Positions 48,902-61,400 of a DNA stretch of 64,000 bases are shown in pieces. The DNA lies in assembly GCA_019914945.1 (NCBI GenBank), contig CM034101.1, positions 3,979,188-4,043,187 of the forward strand. The letters are read 5' to 3'. The notes below the pieces were generated by a model. That model was not told where the DNA came from. It saw only the letters and a list, made by a program, of their open reading frames with translations, and made no database searches. Source of the DNA: Typha latifolia. Lineage: Eukaryota; Streptophyta; Magnoliopsida; Poales; Typhaceae. How positions within the stretch are numbered: the first letter of the stretch is position 1; every line of letters starts with the position of its first letter. The position numbers and the translations under genes were made by a program.

Positions 48902-51552
48902 ATGGCAACTCGATCTCCTTCCCCAAATCCTACGAGGCCATCAACCCCATTAGAACCGAAAACCCCAAAAGCCATGAGCTCCATTAGAAAGAACATAGTC
49001 TTTAACACTTCCAAAGCATCCAATCCTTCAGGTAAAGAACATCTCTTCTTTTGTAAATAACTCCCATTCTTTGTAAACTTCTTGAATGCACGATACATGT
49101 TTGTAATATTTCCTATTTGTATTGGTTTGCCATTCCTAGATTCTCCTCATAAGAATTCAGCTTCCAAGATTGGTGCGGCACCTCAGTCTTTGCGCTCATC
49201 CTTAGAGCTGAAAGAGAACGAGAGGGATCCGAACGTCTCGAAGCAGGCTAGAGCGAGATCACCTGCAATGCCCGCTTCAAAGTGCGCGAAAAATTTCATG
49301 GCACCAACCGTCTCGGCGTCATTTAAGGCCATTGCTGCTTCCCCGAGAAGGAAGGTCCTTGGAGAACGGAACAAGATCGTCAGGTCTTCTCTTACCTCAG
49401 TTTCTGATCCACTCGAGTCTCCTGTAATGGAAGAGATTGTCTCGAAGTCGGAAGTATGTCTCGCCTCTCGGGCGCCCTCGAGTGCTCCAAAGGCATCCAT
49501 GATTTCATCCGAAGGAGTAGGAATGGAAGAGATTGGTCCGAAAACTGAGTTGGGTTTTCGTTATCAGGATAAGCCTAATGGAACTGAATCAAGAAAGTTA
49601 AGTCTTGAATTCAAGAACCACGATTCTGTTGTTGATCATTCCTTTTCTTCTCCTTTAGATATTGCTCCTCTAGATGCCGATCCATCTCTTCCTCCTTATG
49701 ATCCTAAGACCAACTATCTCTCCCCAAGGCCACAATTTCTACATTATAGATTGAACCCTCGAATCGAGCAATATATTACTGGAGAAAGTGATATGCTTGA
49801 GATAGGAGACGGGAAGCGTCTCGAGGATAGTTTCTCCACGGAAAGTTGTGAGGACTCCCCTGGATACACCGAGGAAGGACCAACTTCCTCTTCACATAAG
49901 GATTCTGAGAAAGAATCACTTTGCTCCGTGGTGGAAGAAAGTATTCCTCAAACACTATCTCAATCACATCGTAGTCACACTAATTCTCGATTCTCTTTAA
50001 GATTCATATTTGCTTCGTTTTCACTTATTCTATTCATAGTATTCCTCTGCATCCCCTTGCTGGATTCTCCCACAATCTCTTCCTCTTCCATATTAAAATC
50101 TTTAGCTCTCCATACATTTCCAAAGCTGTATATTATAAAAGACTTTGTTGTTCTTAATCTGAATCTGAAGGAGCTGGCTAATAGGACGAAGCATTGGCCA
50201 ATTAAATCCTTTGCCAACTACTATGCTAGTATTGTTTCCACTCAGAGAGAAGAATATGGTCCATATTATGTAGCAAACTTGACTGCTTCACTTGCAGATC
50301 AGGCTGTTGGGATAATCAGCTATATTGATGTAATGCCACACCAAGAATATATTAGCCGAGACAGTGAAGTGGAGCAAGAAGTCAAGGAAAATATAGAAGA
50401 GGGTTCTACCATAGGATATGAGATGGAAGATAGAAGTGAAGTGGAGGCCCCAAAAAGTGGAGAAATTGTCGAAGTGGAAGAAGAGCAAGCGAAGATACAA
50501 ACAGAGGTAGAAATAGAAAAAGTAAAGGAAGATGGTGCAGTGCTTGAGTCGGGGAAGATTGACATGAAAGTTCAAGAAGAGGTGAATGAGCATGATAGCC
50601 TTCCGGTGGAGGATAAGATTAGCGATGATTGTTTTAAAGAAATGGTAGAAGAGGAGAGCTTGAATCGCAATGAAGTACTTGTGGAAGCATCAAATGTGCA
50701 TATGGAAATCTCACATGAGTTTGTATCAGAGCCTGAGAAAGTAGAGCAGCAAGAAGATGTCGGTACATCTAATTCGCTTTCTGAGACCCAGCCTACTGGA
50801 TTTGAAGAGGATCATATCGATGGCAGGGAGGAGAATCCTACCTTCGCTGGTCTCAAATTAGAAGGACTAATCAGTAACGGATTGGAGGGTAAAATCTTGA
50901 CTCAGGTTGCAGCGGGAGCAGCTCTTGTTGCTATAGCTCTTGCGGCCACCCTAGTCTTTCTTTATAGGAAGCGAAAACAAACTTTTGTCATAAAAAATGA
51001 GAAAATGCTTGCCGAGAAGCTTATCTCCGGATTAGTTTTAGGTGGCAGTGAGAGCTATCTCCATCCTAGGGAATCTCATTATCAGAATTCTCCTATATAT
51101 ATTGAGATGATGGGTGATTCAGGTCCTTTAGCATTGAGCAGTAGCTTGAACAACAACAGCTTCTCCTCCTCTAGGAGCCAGAGTTCGAGGAAGGTCAAGG
51201 AGGAAGATACGTTGAGCAGTAGCTTGAACAACAACAGCTTCTCCTCCTCTAGGAGCCAGAGGTCGAGGAAGGTCAAGGAGGAAGATACTTTGAGCCATGA
51301 GAAAAGGCTGAGGAGGGAGTCTGCAGTATTCTCTTCCACTTCTTATGGAAGTTTCACCACTTATGAGAAGATCTCGGCTAAGAAAGTGAGTTTTAGCCCT
51401 TGCTCTTTCTGCTTCTGGTGCGTTCAGTCCACATCAATCACTAACATTCAAATGCTTCTTAACTATTTTTGTCTCAGGGAAATAGAGAAGACGAGGCTAT
51501 GACCCCAATTCGGCGATCAAGCAGAATAAGGAATTTAGTTACTTCACCCTAA
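48902..51552 (+). CDS. Plant-specific two-transmembrane protein of unknown function
   Basis: Three exons (48902-49031, 49140-51385, 51478-51552) give 2,451 nt, or 816 residues, in frame throughout. The N-terminal ~330 residues are Ser/Pro-rich with TP and SP sites, and Lys/Arg motifs such as SPRRKVLGERNKI. A first hydrophobic segment follows (RFIFASFSLILFIVFLCIPL, about residues 340-360). Next comes an acidic, Glu/Val-rich stretch with coiled-coil character (about 445-600). A second hydrophobic segment (AAGAALVAIALAATLVFLY, about 640-660) is followed at once by RKRK. The tail contains two tandem 26-residue units and ends TPIRRSSRIRNLVTSP. I recall that tail from a plant-specific uncharacterised membrane-protein family, but no function can be assigned. 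The start is the first ATG of an exon with good context (AGCCATGG). Confidence 0.85.
51134..51289 (+). repeat. 78-bp in-frame tandem duplication inside the two-TM protein gene
   Basis: Two units, starting at 51,134 and 51,212, each encode 26 residues beginning LSSSLNNNSFSSSRSQ and ending RKVKEEDT. They differ at very few bases (one changes Ser to Arg), so the duplication is young. Reading frame is preserved. Confidence 0.92.
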
Positions 51553-53194
51553 AGAGGACAGCAGTGTGTGCTGCTGCTCTAACTTCTTAGAAAACATGAT
51601 CTTTTAGGCTCTTAACCATTTGGTAGTTTGACATCTGTATTTTGATTTGACAGAGGATGTCTAGTTTGTGAAAAATCTGTACTGAATTTTAATGAACGAA
51701 CAGCTTTGTGTTGTTCTTTTCTTAGCATAATATCTGTAAGAAGTTCTACCTACGTTTAGTTTTCTCTTGAAGCAGCAGTATGTTCAGAGAGTACACTTAG
51801 TATCATCTCTATTCATGGAAAGATGTAAGCTGCAACTACCATGATTGTTGATTAAGGATGCTTGATGATTGATGAGGCTTAGAAGCAGCACTACGTTCTT
51901 ATTATCCTCGAGATATCAATAACATGAAAAATAGAAAAGATTAACCACACAAAAAAGTTTATAATGATTAGAGATTTGTGATTGGATATAGTATCAAATA
52001 AGTTAAATCCTTCTAGCAGACTAGAATCAGAGGGCTACTCATAAATATTTTCAAGAAGTAGAGTAACAAAATGCCGTCGATGTTCTCATTCTCTAGCCCC
52101 TCCCTCACCAGATTCAGGCTCGGTAGCCACTCTTCCTCCCCTTGCCAACATCTCCATTAGTTTCTTACTTTGCCTTTTCTCTGCCTCCTACTTTGTCGAA
52201 ACTCCTTTCCTCTCAGTGGTGCAGCCTCTAGCCTAGATGACCCTCTCTTTGGTCACCGATCCGACGGTGATTTAGCTTCTGTTGCCTTTCTAGGTGTTGT
52301 CTCTCTAGCCTCGTGTTCCATCGTCGTCCCCTCACAACTCTAGCCTGCAACTCTATCGCTACCACTTCCACTTCCCACCTCGCCCTCTTGCTGGACCTTA
52401 TTTGCTATGACTGCTAACCGATAGAAAATTTACCATAGCTTTAGATGGTTAATTACCCATTGTCTTACAATGATTCTGCTGTCAAGTTTGACCACTAATG
52501 TGTAGGTGCAACGTCGAGCTTTTTATAGTGGCTTATCAAATTCTATTATGATATTGATTGGTATAGTTGGGCAGACTAGTCTCTATAAGTGTCGGATCTA
52601 TTTTAATTAAGTAGAGTCATAGGATACTAACCCTTTGATGAGATGCGCTCTGAATCCAAATCTTTTGCAACTGTCTTTTCTTTACATGGTCGCCTTGGTA
52701 TGCTAAAAAAGAGGCTTGTTCTAGGACTGATGCCCCTATATCCTTAATCTTTATTTGCATGAGTACTTATTTTAGTTACAAGTTGATATCAGTCTATTAA
52801 ACAGTCAAGAATGGGATATATTATATGATTTTATTCTATCTCCCATTTTTTTTTTAATTGGTATACATGTGGTAATTGCTATTTGTAACTTAATGAATTA
52901 TGTGTTTATGGACGTTATTTTAAACAAAAAGAAAAGGAGAACCTTTCAAACTCCTTCTAACATAATTCTCAGTCGTGATTAGATTCTTCACCGGTGCTTG
53001 AGGGAAAAAAAATAGTTATTTTAATTCACTTGCTCCCTAGATTCTTAGTTCTTTGTTTGGGCTGAGAACAGGAAAGGAGAGTAACAGAAAATTAGGGGAG
53101 GGGAGAGAAATCAATATAGAATGGAGGAGAATGACCACTTTTTTCTTTCCATTTTTTCATTTATTTCTCTTGTTTGCTCTAGTAAACCAGAGGA

Positions 53195-53525
53195 GATAAT
53201 AGTGGTGTGGTCGAGGTCGGGTCTGCTTGACAGGAAGATTCAAAATTATTTTAAATCAAGCCTAAATCAAATTCGAACCAATCTTGAATAGTTTATATTT
53301 TGTAAAATCAAATCAGTTACCAAATTAAATCTTATATAATATATGTAATATAATTTTTATTTATTTATTTATTTCTAAATCGAGCCGTACCAAGCTGACT
53401 TGTGCTCAGCTTGGCTTGAAATTAAATTTGAGGCTCATTCAACTGATCGAATTTGACTCTTTTTAAACATAAGCCGAGCTTGATCAAACCTCATTGAGTC
53501 GAGCTCGAGCCGAACTCTTCTTTTT
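53195..53525. mobile_element. Dispersed GAGCC/AAGCTT-rich repeat, copy 3
   Basis: Begins near AGTGGTGTGGTCGAGGTCGG and ends in a run of GAGTCGAGCTCGAGCCGAAC. The interior contains AAATCAAGCC and GGCTTGAAATTAAATTTGAG, shared with copies 1, 2 and 4. It abuts the RPS29 promoter. Confidence 0.4.
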
Positions 53526-53556
53526 TCTCTCCATCCCATAATATTACTTTGGTCAA

Positions 53557-53683
53557 TGGGCCGGCCCAAATGATAAGCTCTACCGAACCATATTGGGCTT
53601 AAATAAGCCGCCTAAGGGCGACGGTTCCACGAGCGACGTCATATGTCTCTATATAAGATGGCGCTTGACGAAAAATTAGGGTT
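53557..53683 (+). promoter_or_regulatory. RPS29 promoter: site II palindrome, TATA and telo-box
   Basis: TGGGCCGGCCCA at 53,557-53,568 is a perfect 12-bp palindrome of two site II elements. A further TGGGCT follows near 53,594. A TATA-like TCTATATAAG lies at 53,648-53,657. The telo-box core TAGGGTT (AACCCTA on the other strand) is at 53,677-53,683. Site II plus telo-box is the standard pairing in plant ribosomal-protein promoters, where TCP-type and Myb-type factors act. The motifs are seen and their function is inferred. Confidence 0.75.
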
Positions 53684-53782
53684 AGAGCTTTTGAGTCGTC
53701 TTTGAGAGCGCTTTGCGATCTGCGCCGCCTCTTTGTCCTCGTCTGGAGCTAGGGTTTCCTCTACCGATCGTATCGGAGAAGA

Positions 53783-56272
53783 ATGGGGCACACCAACGTG
53801 TGGAACTCCCATCCCAAGAACTACGGGCCCGGATCCAGGACCTGGTAAAAGAACTCTACTGCTGAATTTTTTCTGGGAATTTGCTTTCTTTCGTCATCCT
53901 TTTGTTCTTATGGAAGTAGATTGGATTATCACCTTAATAAGGGGTTCTCTCGATTCTTCTTTTGTCTTGTTAGTTCTCTTTGTGATTCGATTGGTCAAAA
54001 GTCTGCACTGTTTGCAAGTCCATTGATCGTTAAATCAAGATCAATCACAGAAATTGCTTTGTAAAAGATTAATTTTTGATAACCTGGATACCTAACTGAA
54101 AGTAAGGTATGTTAACGATTGGTTGGTCTTCCTTAGTTGTTTAGCACATTAAAGATCAAGAGAGTTAAAGTCTGTTAAGGGATTAGGCTTCTGTTGGTTG
54201 ATGTCCTCTTTTATGCCTTTTCTCTGCTATGGAAATATTTAACAAAGTGTCCATAAGAAATACTCGTTCATGGAATAAGGCCAATTCTAAAGAGAAGTGT
54301 TCTAATTTTTAATACCAGAAGAAACTAGCTAATACCTGCTATTTAATTGTTTAGTTGAATACTAGTATAAGGAGTAATAATTAAATTTGATGCGACATGA
54401 AATTGATATAAAAATAATGAAGAATAGTAAATTTGCATTGGGAATTGGTAATATTTGAAATTAAATGATGAGAATATCCTTGATTGGTAATAGTAATTTC
54501 ATGTTATTAGTAATTTCATGTTATTAGTAAATTGATTTTTAAAGTTGTATGAAATAAGATAAGAAAAGATGAATTATTATATCAGAAGAATATAGGTTGT
54601 TGTCTAATTTCTACAACAAAATAAGGAGGTTTATTTTAGAGGAAGACTATTCCTATTCCATAAGTGAATGGGGGCTCGCTTTTTATGCCACACTTTATCT
54701 AGCTTCCATAATGCATGCTGTGAAGTTTTAGCTCAGATGTCTGATAACCGAGGTCAGACCTCTTAGCTTTCTCTTATATTCATGTTTTTCAACTGTAAAT
54801 AAAAGGTTGAAAACAACAACCTCTGAAACTGTGAATCAAGGAGTTGAGGACTCATTTGATCTCTCTATGGAACTGATAAATTGACCAATTCCATAGTACG
54901 ACTCTAAAGGAAGTGTATAAGGGTTATATGAAATTTGCTAAATGTAACTCATTTGAGCTCAGTTTGGAAACCTTGATCAAATCATGATACATTGGTTGAC
55001 TGATTCCGTAGGCTATATAAGGTATTCATTACAGGGTGCTTTCTCAAGCAAGTATCTTCTTGTCTCTGTTGATCACATGATTCATGTTGTACTGTTTTCA
55101 ATTTTGGTATTTGATTTTGTATTTTATCGCCTGATTCAGCTGACAATTTTCTTTGTTGTATCCTTCAGTCGTGTATGTGGCAACCCACATGCTTTGATTC
55201 GCAAGTATGGACTTATGTGTTGCAGGCAATGCTTTCGCAGCAACGCGAAGGCAATTGGCTTCATTAAGGTATGATACCAGTTTTTTCTTGTTTTCAGTGT
55301 AAGTTTTAATGGTTTACAAATGATTACTTTTCCTGATCCAGATTTCCAACATTATTGGGATTATGAAGACATAGTTCTTTTTTCTTACCTTGTTCCCATT
55401 GTCTTTACTAATGATTTTAGAGATTATGCTAATTAAGTAGATAAAGGTAAATGGAATTGGAATAAAGAGGACAAATAAATTGTGAGGCAGATTTATGTTT
55501 CAGTGCACGATTTGCAAGTTAAAATTTTTATTCTGCATTTGTTCAAAAAAAATGCAACTCCTAATTTTTTTTGTACAGTAGTGACTGTAGGTTCCCTTGA
55601 TCAATTGATCCTATAATAGATATTAAAATGCTGAGGTACTTCACTTTTGTTGCTAGTTGAATTTATGGAGCCCTTTTTCATCATAGGTGGTGATATCTTC
55701 TTTGATCAAAAATTGAAATTTAGGAACAAGATAATAGTACCTCATTCATATCCTGGAGTAATGATCTGAATATTCCTCTGCCTCTTCCTGGCCTGAGACA
55801 AGTTCTAGCTAATCCTTCTCTCTATCTCTATGGTAGAAGTGGCCAAGTTCTTGGATTTTTTTTTCTTTTCACACACTAGTCTGTTTTATTCTTGTTGTAG
55901 TTCTTTACTTCTTCCTTATCTTTGTGGCTATTCCCTCTGTTTTGCTAAGTTATTGCTAAGAACTTGTAATTATGAGACATTAATTGCTTATAAACCTACT
56001 CCTATAAACAACTAGTGCTGGATGCACCATTATATTGTTGCTCACAGCAATTTATTTTAATCTCGCTCTTAGCATTGGTACTTCACCATTCCCATGATAG
56101 GACTGTATTACGCATGGACATAAACCTGCTTATTTGAGCAACTTTAAGCATTTTAGATATGCCCACAACCTGGGTATATGATGCATTATGGTTCTTTCGT
56201 TCTTCCCTCTAATGCTGATATTTTGTATCGAGTGTCTTATTGGTCTTTTCTTTGGCATTTCAGTATCGCTAA
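53783..56272 (+). CDS. RPS29: 40S ribosomal protein S29 (uS14)
   Basis: Component of the small cytosolic ribosomal subunit. Three exons (53783-53844, 55169-55268, 56264-56272) give 171 nt, or exactly the 56 residues of plant S29. It starts [20 protein letters not shown]. It carries the zinc-binding cysteines in CRVCGN and CCRQC and the [10 protein letters not shown] block, then ends YR. The last exon contributes only TAT CGC TAA. One position usually Asn in GLNCC is Met here (GLMCC), and SHG is PHA. With zinc ligands kept, it is probably functional. The next upstream ATGs are out of frame, and the chosen ATG follows GAAGA and matches the family start. Confidence 0.95.
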
Positions 56273-56767
56273 GAACAGCACATGATGGAAAGAGCAAGAT
56301 GAGAGGCAAGACGAGAGAAGGATGACTACTATGATGCCCTTTGAAGTTTTAAATTTAGTGCAGGACAATTAATTAGTATAATGAAATTTTTGGGAGTATT
56401 GAAGTTTCTTTTTTCGGTTGCTTGTAGAATCTATGATGGTTTGAACATGTCTTCTGGCTTGCACGATTAATCTTCTGTTTTATTCTTTGCTGCTCAATGT
56501 TATTCTGTGGTAAGAGTAAATTCTATAGGATCTGATGATTTAGTAGTAAAATCATTGACGATAAATTCTGTGGTAAATTCTGTGGTAAAATCATTGACGA
56601 TAATTTAGTAGTTGACCGATCAGAAGTTGGTCTAGTTTAATCTCCTATTTATTGAGTTTGTAAATCAAATGCATAGGATCTGATGACTACTGCAAGTTCC
56701 TTAGGCAATTTCAAACGTGAAAGTTGTAGGGGAATATCACGATATATTGCTGCTTGGTGTTGTAATT

Positions 56768-57100
56768 TAGGGGTGTATAGGCAGGGATTTGATCGAGCTG
56801 AGTGCGAGCTTGGTTTGAAATTAATTTCAGAGTCTTAAGTTACCTTGTATCGATTAATTCAATTCTAGTATATTTTGAATCAAAATAAAGCTTATTTTAA
56901 ATCGAAGTCCGAAACCAAGCATAAATTTAATTTGGGGGTGGTCTGTATTTAGTGTATATATATATAGTTGAGGCTTATGGAGTCAGATCGAGCTTGGCTT
57001 GCGTTCAAGCTCAGCTTAAAATTGAATTCAAGCCTGATTTAATTTTCAAGCTGAACTTAAAATTGAAACCAAACTTGACGACGATTCTTTTTGATACTAG
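56768..57100. mobile_element. Dispersed GAGCC/AAGCTT-rich repeat, copy 4
   Basis: Starts TTAGGGGTGTATAGGCAGGG, then GATCGAGCTGAGTGCGAGCT and TTTGAAATTAATTTCAGAG. The AGGGGTGT start resembles hAT-type terminal sequences. Related to the three other copies in the window. Confidence 0.4.
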
Positions 57101-57911
57101 TCGGACGTTAATAAAGAAACAAAATAATATTCTTTCTTGGTACCACTTAGATCGCGTGAGATGTACTATCTAACATTCTCATATGTACTTTTTAAACTTT
57201 CTTTTAATGCACTTAGATTTTTGAACAATTGAACATAGATGTTCTGTGAGGTATTTGATTCTAGTCCTGCTGCTACGTATTATATCGCAGATGCTGTTTT
57301 TCTGTGGGTTTAGTGTTTGTGACTCTCTAATGATGTAGGCAAAAGACGTATTTACTTGCTCCTTTCATCTTGATAAGAGCGGAGCCGGAGCATCTTTAAT
57401 GTTTGGTAATTAAATTGAGTCTTAGGATTTTTGTTATAAAAAATACTATTAAAAACGGAAAGTTTTTTTTAAAAAAAAAAAGATTAAAATGCCCCTCTAT
57501 TTATAATAACATGAGGGTTAAGTGAGTGAGTTAATATAATATTTTTACTTTTGTTAATTTTTTTATTTGCCTTCAAGAATAAGAGACTTCTTATTTGTAA
57601 ATTAAGAATTTCTTATTCATGGTTTCTAGTTAACATCACCAAATCTAATATAACTAATATCATTGTTAATATTGCCATAATATCATTAATACTATGGATA
57701 CCTGCCCCCCTTGTCATATTTTCTTATTCCAACTTAGAGTTACACTAAAGGAAATGACCTTCAATGCTAGTATTACGGTCAAATGTAAGAAACATAGCTC
57801 TTCTCTAAATTATAGATAAAAAATTAAGTATTAACACTATCTATGAAGTTTTTATTCTTTACCCAAACAAAGCTTTAGAACATTAAGAAGAATAGAAATT
57901 TATTCCCTACT

Positions 57912-58172
57912 TGGGTGTTTGGATTAAAAAAAATTAAAAGAAAAGGGAAAAAAGAAAATTCACTCTCACCCCTTTTCTTTTCCTTTCTCTCTCCCTCATT
58001 CTATTCTCTCTTTTTCTAAATTTTCCCCCAAAATGTTCTAAACTATCCAAACAAGATAAATTAAATCAATCCAAAAGAAATGTTTTTCACATAGTATCCT
58101 TTATTAAATTCCCTTTTAATTCTTATATTTAAAATTTCTTACGGAAAATATTTATCACTTACCCAAACACCA
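57912..58172. mobile_element. MITE-like segment upstream of PKP4
   Basis: Short inverted ends: TTGGGTGTTTGGATTAAA on the left and TTACCCAAACACCAG on the right. The interior is AT- and CT-rich. Length is about 260 bp. No clear target duplication. Confidence 0.4.
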
Positions 58173-58444
58173 GGAAAGCAGGTCAGGGGAACAGCAACCT
58201 GGTAGAAGTCAAAGGGGGTGTGGAGGCGGGAATATATTGTTCAAAGTTTGGTGACCGTTAAACCCAGCTGTTTCGTTTAATTCGTTGTTTCCTTCCCTCC
58301 TGTGATGCCCACCCTCAGTTTCTCCGTACGCTGTCGTACATGGAGTCCCAACTCCCATTGGAATCATCGACTCGTAGGCGGAGACCCCAAACGCTCGCTA
58401 TCTGAAAACCCTATCGACGCGAATCATTACTTCCTCCCAATCCA

Positions 58445-61400
58445 ATGGCTTCTTCTCTACTCTCTTCGCTTACCCCCACCGGAGCCTTCTCCCCTCCCCG
58501 TCGCATCGGTTCGAACCCTAGGGTTAGGGTTCGAATCGGTGTCCGTTCGTCGTCTCTCCCGGCGGATCTGGCCCCGATTCCTTCCCGGTTCGCGTTCGAT
58601 GCGGTGTCGGAGGCGGAGCTGAAGGAGAAGGGCTTCATGGGGCTGAGGAAGACGAAGCTGGTGTGCACGGTCGGTCCTGCGTGCTGCTCGGATTCGGATC
58701 TGGAGCGGCTTGCGCGCGGAGGGATGACCGTGGCGCGGCTCAACATGTGCCATAACACGAGGGAGTGGCATCGCGGCGTGATCAGGGCTGTCAAGAAGTT
58801 GAATCAGGAGAAGGGGTTCTGCTTATCGCTCATGATGGACACGGAAGGGGGTCAGTTGATCATGGTCGACCATGGGAGTTCTTCGACTGTTAAAGCTGAG
58901 GTGTTGATCTTTCTCTCCACTTAAAGTTGCCAATTTGAGATTTTTTGGTGCTGTAAACTCGAAGTCGTGTTTGGGAGTAGATCTGGTTCAATTCTTTTTG
59001 GCACTTGAAACTTCTGTTGGAATTCCTTTCTAGCATTGATAACAATATGTTCTTGTTTGGAAATTTTCTTTGATTATATTGAATTTGTTGCAGCTCGATT
59101 GGTGCTTATTAATGTTTTGACACCTACAGGATGGTTCTGAATGGCTATTTACTACAAATAAGTTCGAAAATTCACCCCCATTTACAATTCAAATCAACTT
59201 TGAAGGGTTTTCTGAAGGTCAGAATATACATTTGGAATTCATGAGTTGGTTGTTCGGAATTGGAGTGTTTGATGCTTCTTATCTTCTTATGATTTTGAAA
59301 TGCATATATGTAGGCATTATAGAGGGTGATGAACTTGTCATAGATGGTGGAATGGCGGCCTTTGAAGTTGTGGAGAAGGTTGGTAATGACTTACGTTGTA
59401 AGTGCACCGATCCAGGTCTGCTTCTGCCTCGAGCCAAATTGTCATTCTGGAGGAATGGGGAACTTGTTAATAGGAATTTTTTGCTCCCGACCTTATCAAT
59501 AAAGGTCAGGCTATGAATTCAGTTTGATGTCATATTTATCCTTAAATCTCATGCTAAAGAAGTTTTTATTCAGTTAAATGCTCTGCTAGCACCTTTTGTT
59601 GCTATCTGTCAAACATTCAGAGTTAACATATGAAGGGCTTATGATATTGTTAGATGCATATTTTAACTAGAAACTTTCTGGTGTTACTGTAACCCCTACT
59701 GGACTTATTTTGCATGAGGCATGCGTTATCCTTAATTCATGTTGTACGCAGCATACTACAACTCACACTGCCTGTTGCAATTGAAATTTATGTCAGGGTG
59801 GTTTTATATGACCCCATTGCCTGTTGCAACTGACAGGAAAATTTAGCTTCATTCTTTTCTGTTATCTTGCAATTTACCTTGACAAAATTCATTAACTAAT
59901 TTCTCGAATTTTACAAAAGGCTTCTAGTCAGGTTAGGCATCTGAAGTTATCATTATACATCAGTTATAAATAATTATTGTGAAAGTTGCTTATTGTGACA
60001 TCACAAATTTTAATTATGGAGACTTCAAAATTTTCTACTTTCTCCTTAATTAGGTAATGAGGCTTTCTATGATGTCATTGTGGACATTCAGTTTATCCTT
60101 TTTCTCAACTGTATGATCTACTTTACAAAAGATTCTTGTCATGTTTCATTTTCAAAATAAATATATTTAACTTGTAGGACTGGGCTGACATTGAATTTGG
60201 AATAGGAGAGGGAGTTGATTGCATTGCCATCTCACTTGTGAAAGATGATAAAGATATCAAGCATCTGAAGAACTATCTTTCCAGAAGATCATTAGAGTAA
60301 GCAAAGAAATAGTTTAAAGTCATTTTTATGCTTCTCTTATATTAGGGAAGGTTGATTTTTATTAAAGGCCTCTCTTTAATAGTTTAAAGTACACACGTGG
60401 AAACACAAACATGATCTTACATCTATTCTCAGTTAAATAGGAGAATGGAGCCTCTCTTCAATTATCCTTTTATCTTTTTTATGAGACATCTGCTTATGGT
60501 ATAGCTATGTTAAAGTGTTTGCTAAAATTGAGAGCTTGGAGTCTCTGAGGAATCTGAAAGACATTGTAGAGGCATCAGATGGAGTAATGGTGGCGCGTGG
60601 TGATCTTGGAGTTCAGATTCCTATTGAGCAGATCCCGGCCATCCAACAAGAGATTACTCATCTCTGTAGGCAGCTGAACAAACCTGTTATAATTGCTTCT
60701 CATCTTCTTGAATCAATGGTTGAATATCCAACTCCAACGCGTGCTGAGGTACTTCTTGTCTCACATATTTTTCTATGGCCAAAGATAATGTTGTTCCTAG
60801 ATATAGGTCTAAACGCGGAAAAGAAAACTCTTACCTGATTCTCACTCTGCACCAATCTCTTGACCACCCTTGCTCTGATGGAGTCTGAGCTATTCTATTT
60901 CCTTTTTAGTTATTCTATCTGCTCCTCCCCGATCTTCATTTGAACTTGTTCAGAGTCTTCAGACTAATCTATGGTCCACCATTGTTATTAATCCATAAAA
61001 TTTAGTAATCCTTCTGATCATTATAACCATAATTTATCTTGGCCTTTCTTTCTGTATTTTGATTAGCATGCAACACCCACAATCTAGATCAGCCAAAAAT
61101 GTGATCTTTGAGGTTCCTACAAATTATTCACCATAGATAACATACGGTAGGTTTATTTTCGTTTTCAACAACAATTGCTACTGTTTCCAGACAGGTTGCA
61201 GCTTTGCATCTTCTTCTGCGCTGCTGCAATTTCGGAGTTTTAATGAAAATAGAACTGTCTACATATGGATGGTCTAGATTATAGAAATGAGAGATGAATA
61301 TTTTGTTTTTTTAGTTTAGCAGAGCTTTTGGGTATTAAGATTAACAGGAAGGACTTTCACTACTTAGTATGGATATGCATGCATGGACTTGCATTCCCTG

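Larger units (their letters stand above)
51553..53782. other. Intergenic region between the two-TM gene and RPS29
   Basis: Probable 3' UTR to about 51,750, then AT-rich DNA. A C-rich patch at 52,080-52,400 has a Pro/Ser-like style resembling the transposon interior at 48,110-48,330, but no definite gene. A dispersed repeat is at 53,195-53,525. The RPS29 promoter occupies the last 230 bases. Confidence 0.5.
56273..58444. other. Intergenic region between RPS29 and PKP4
   Basis: Probable RPS29 3' UTR to about 56,500, a dispersed repeat at 56,768-57,100, AT-rich DNA, and a MITE-like segment at 57,912-58,172. The last 250 bases are the probable PKP4 promoter and leader. No gene recognised. Confidence 0.55.

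Noticed and set aside
52080..52400. C-rich patch as an exon
   Set aside because: All frames are interrupted or repetitive and the sequence resembles the non-coding C-rich transposon interior at 48.1 kb.
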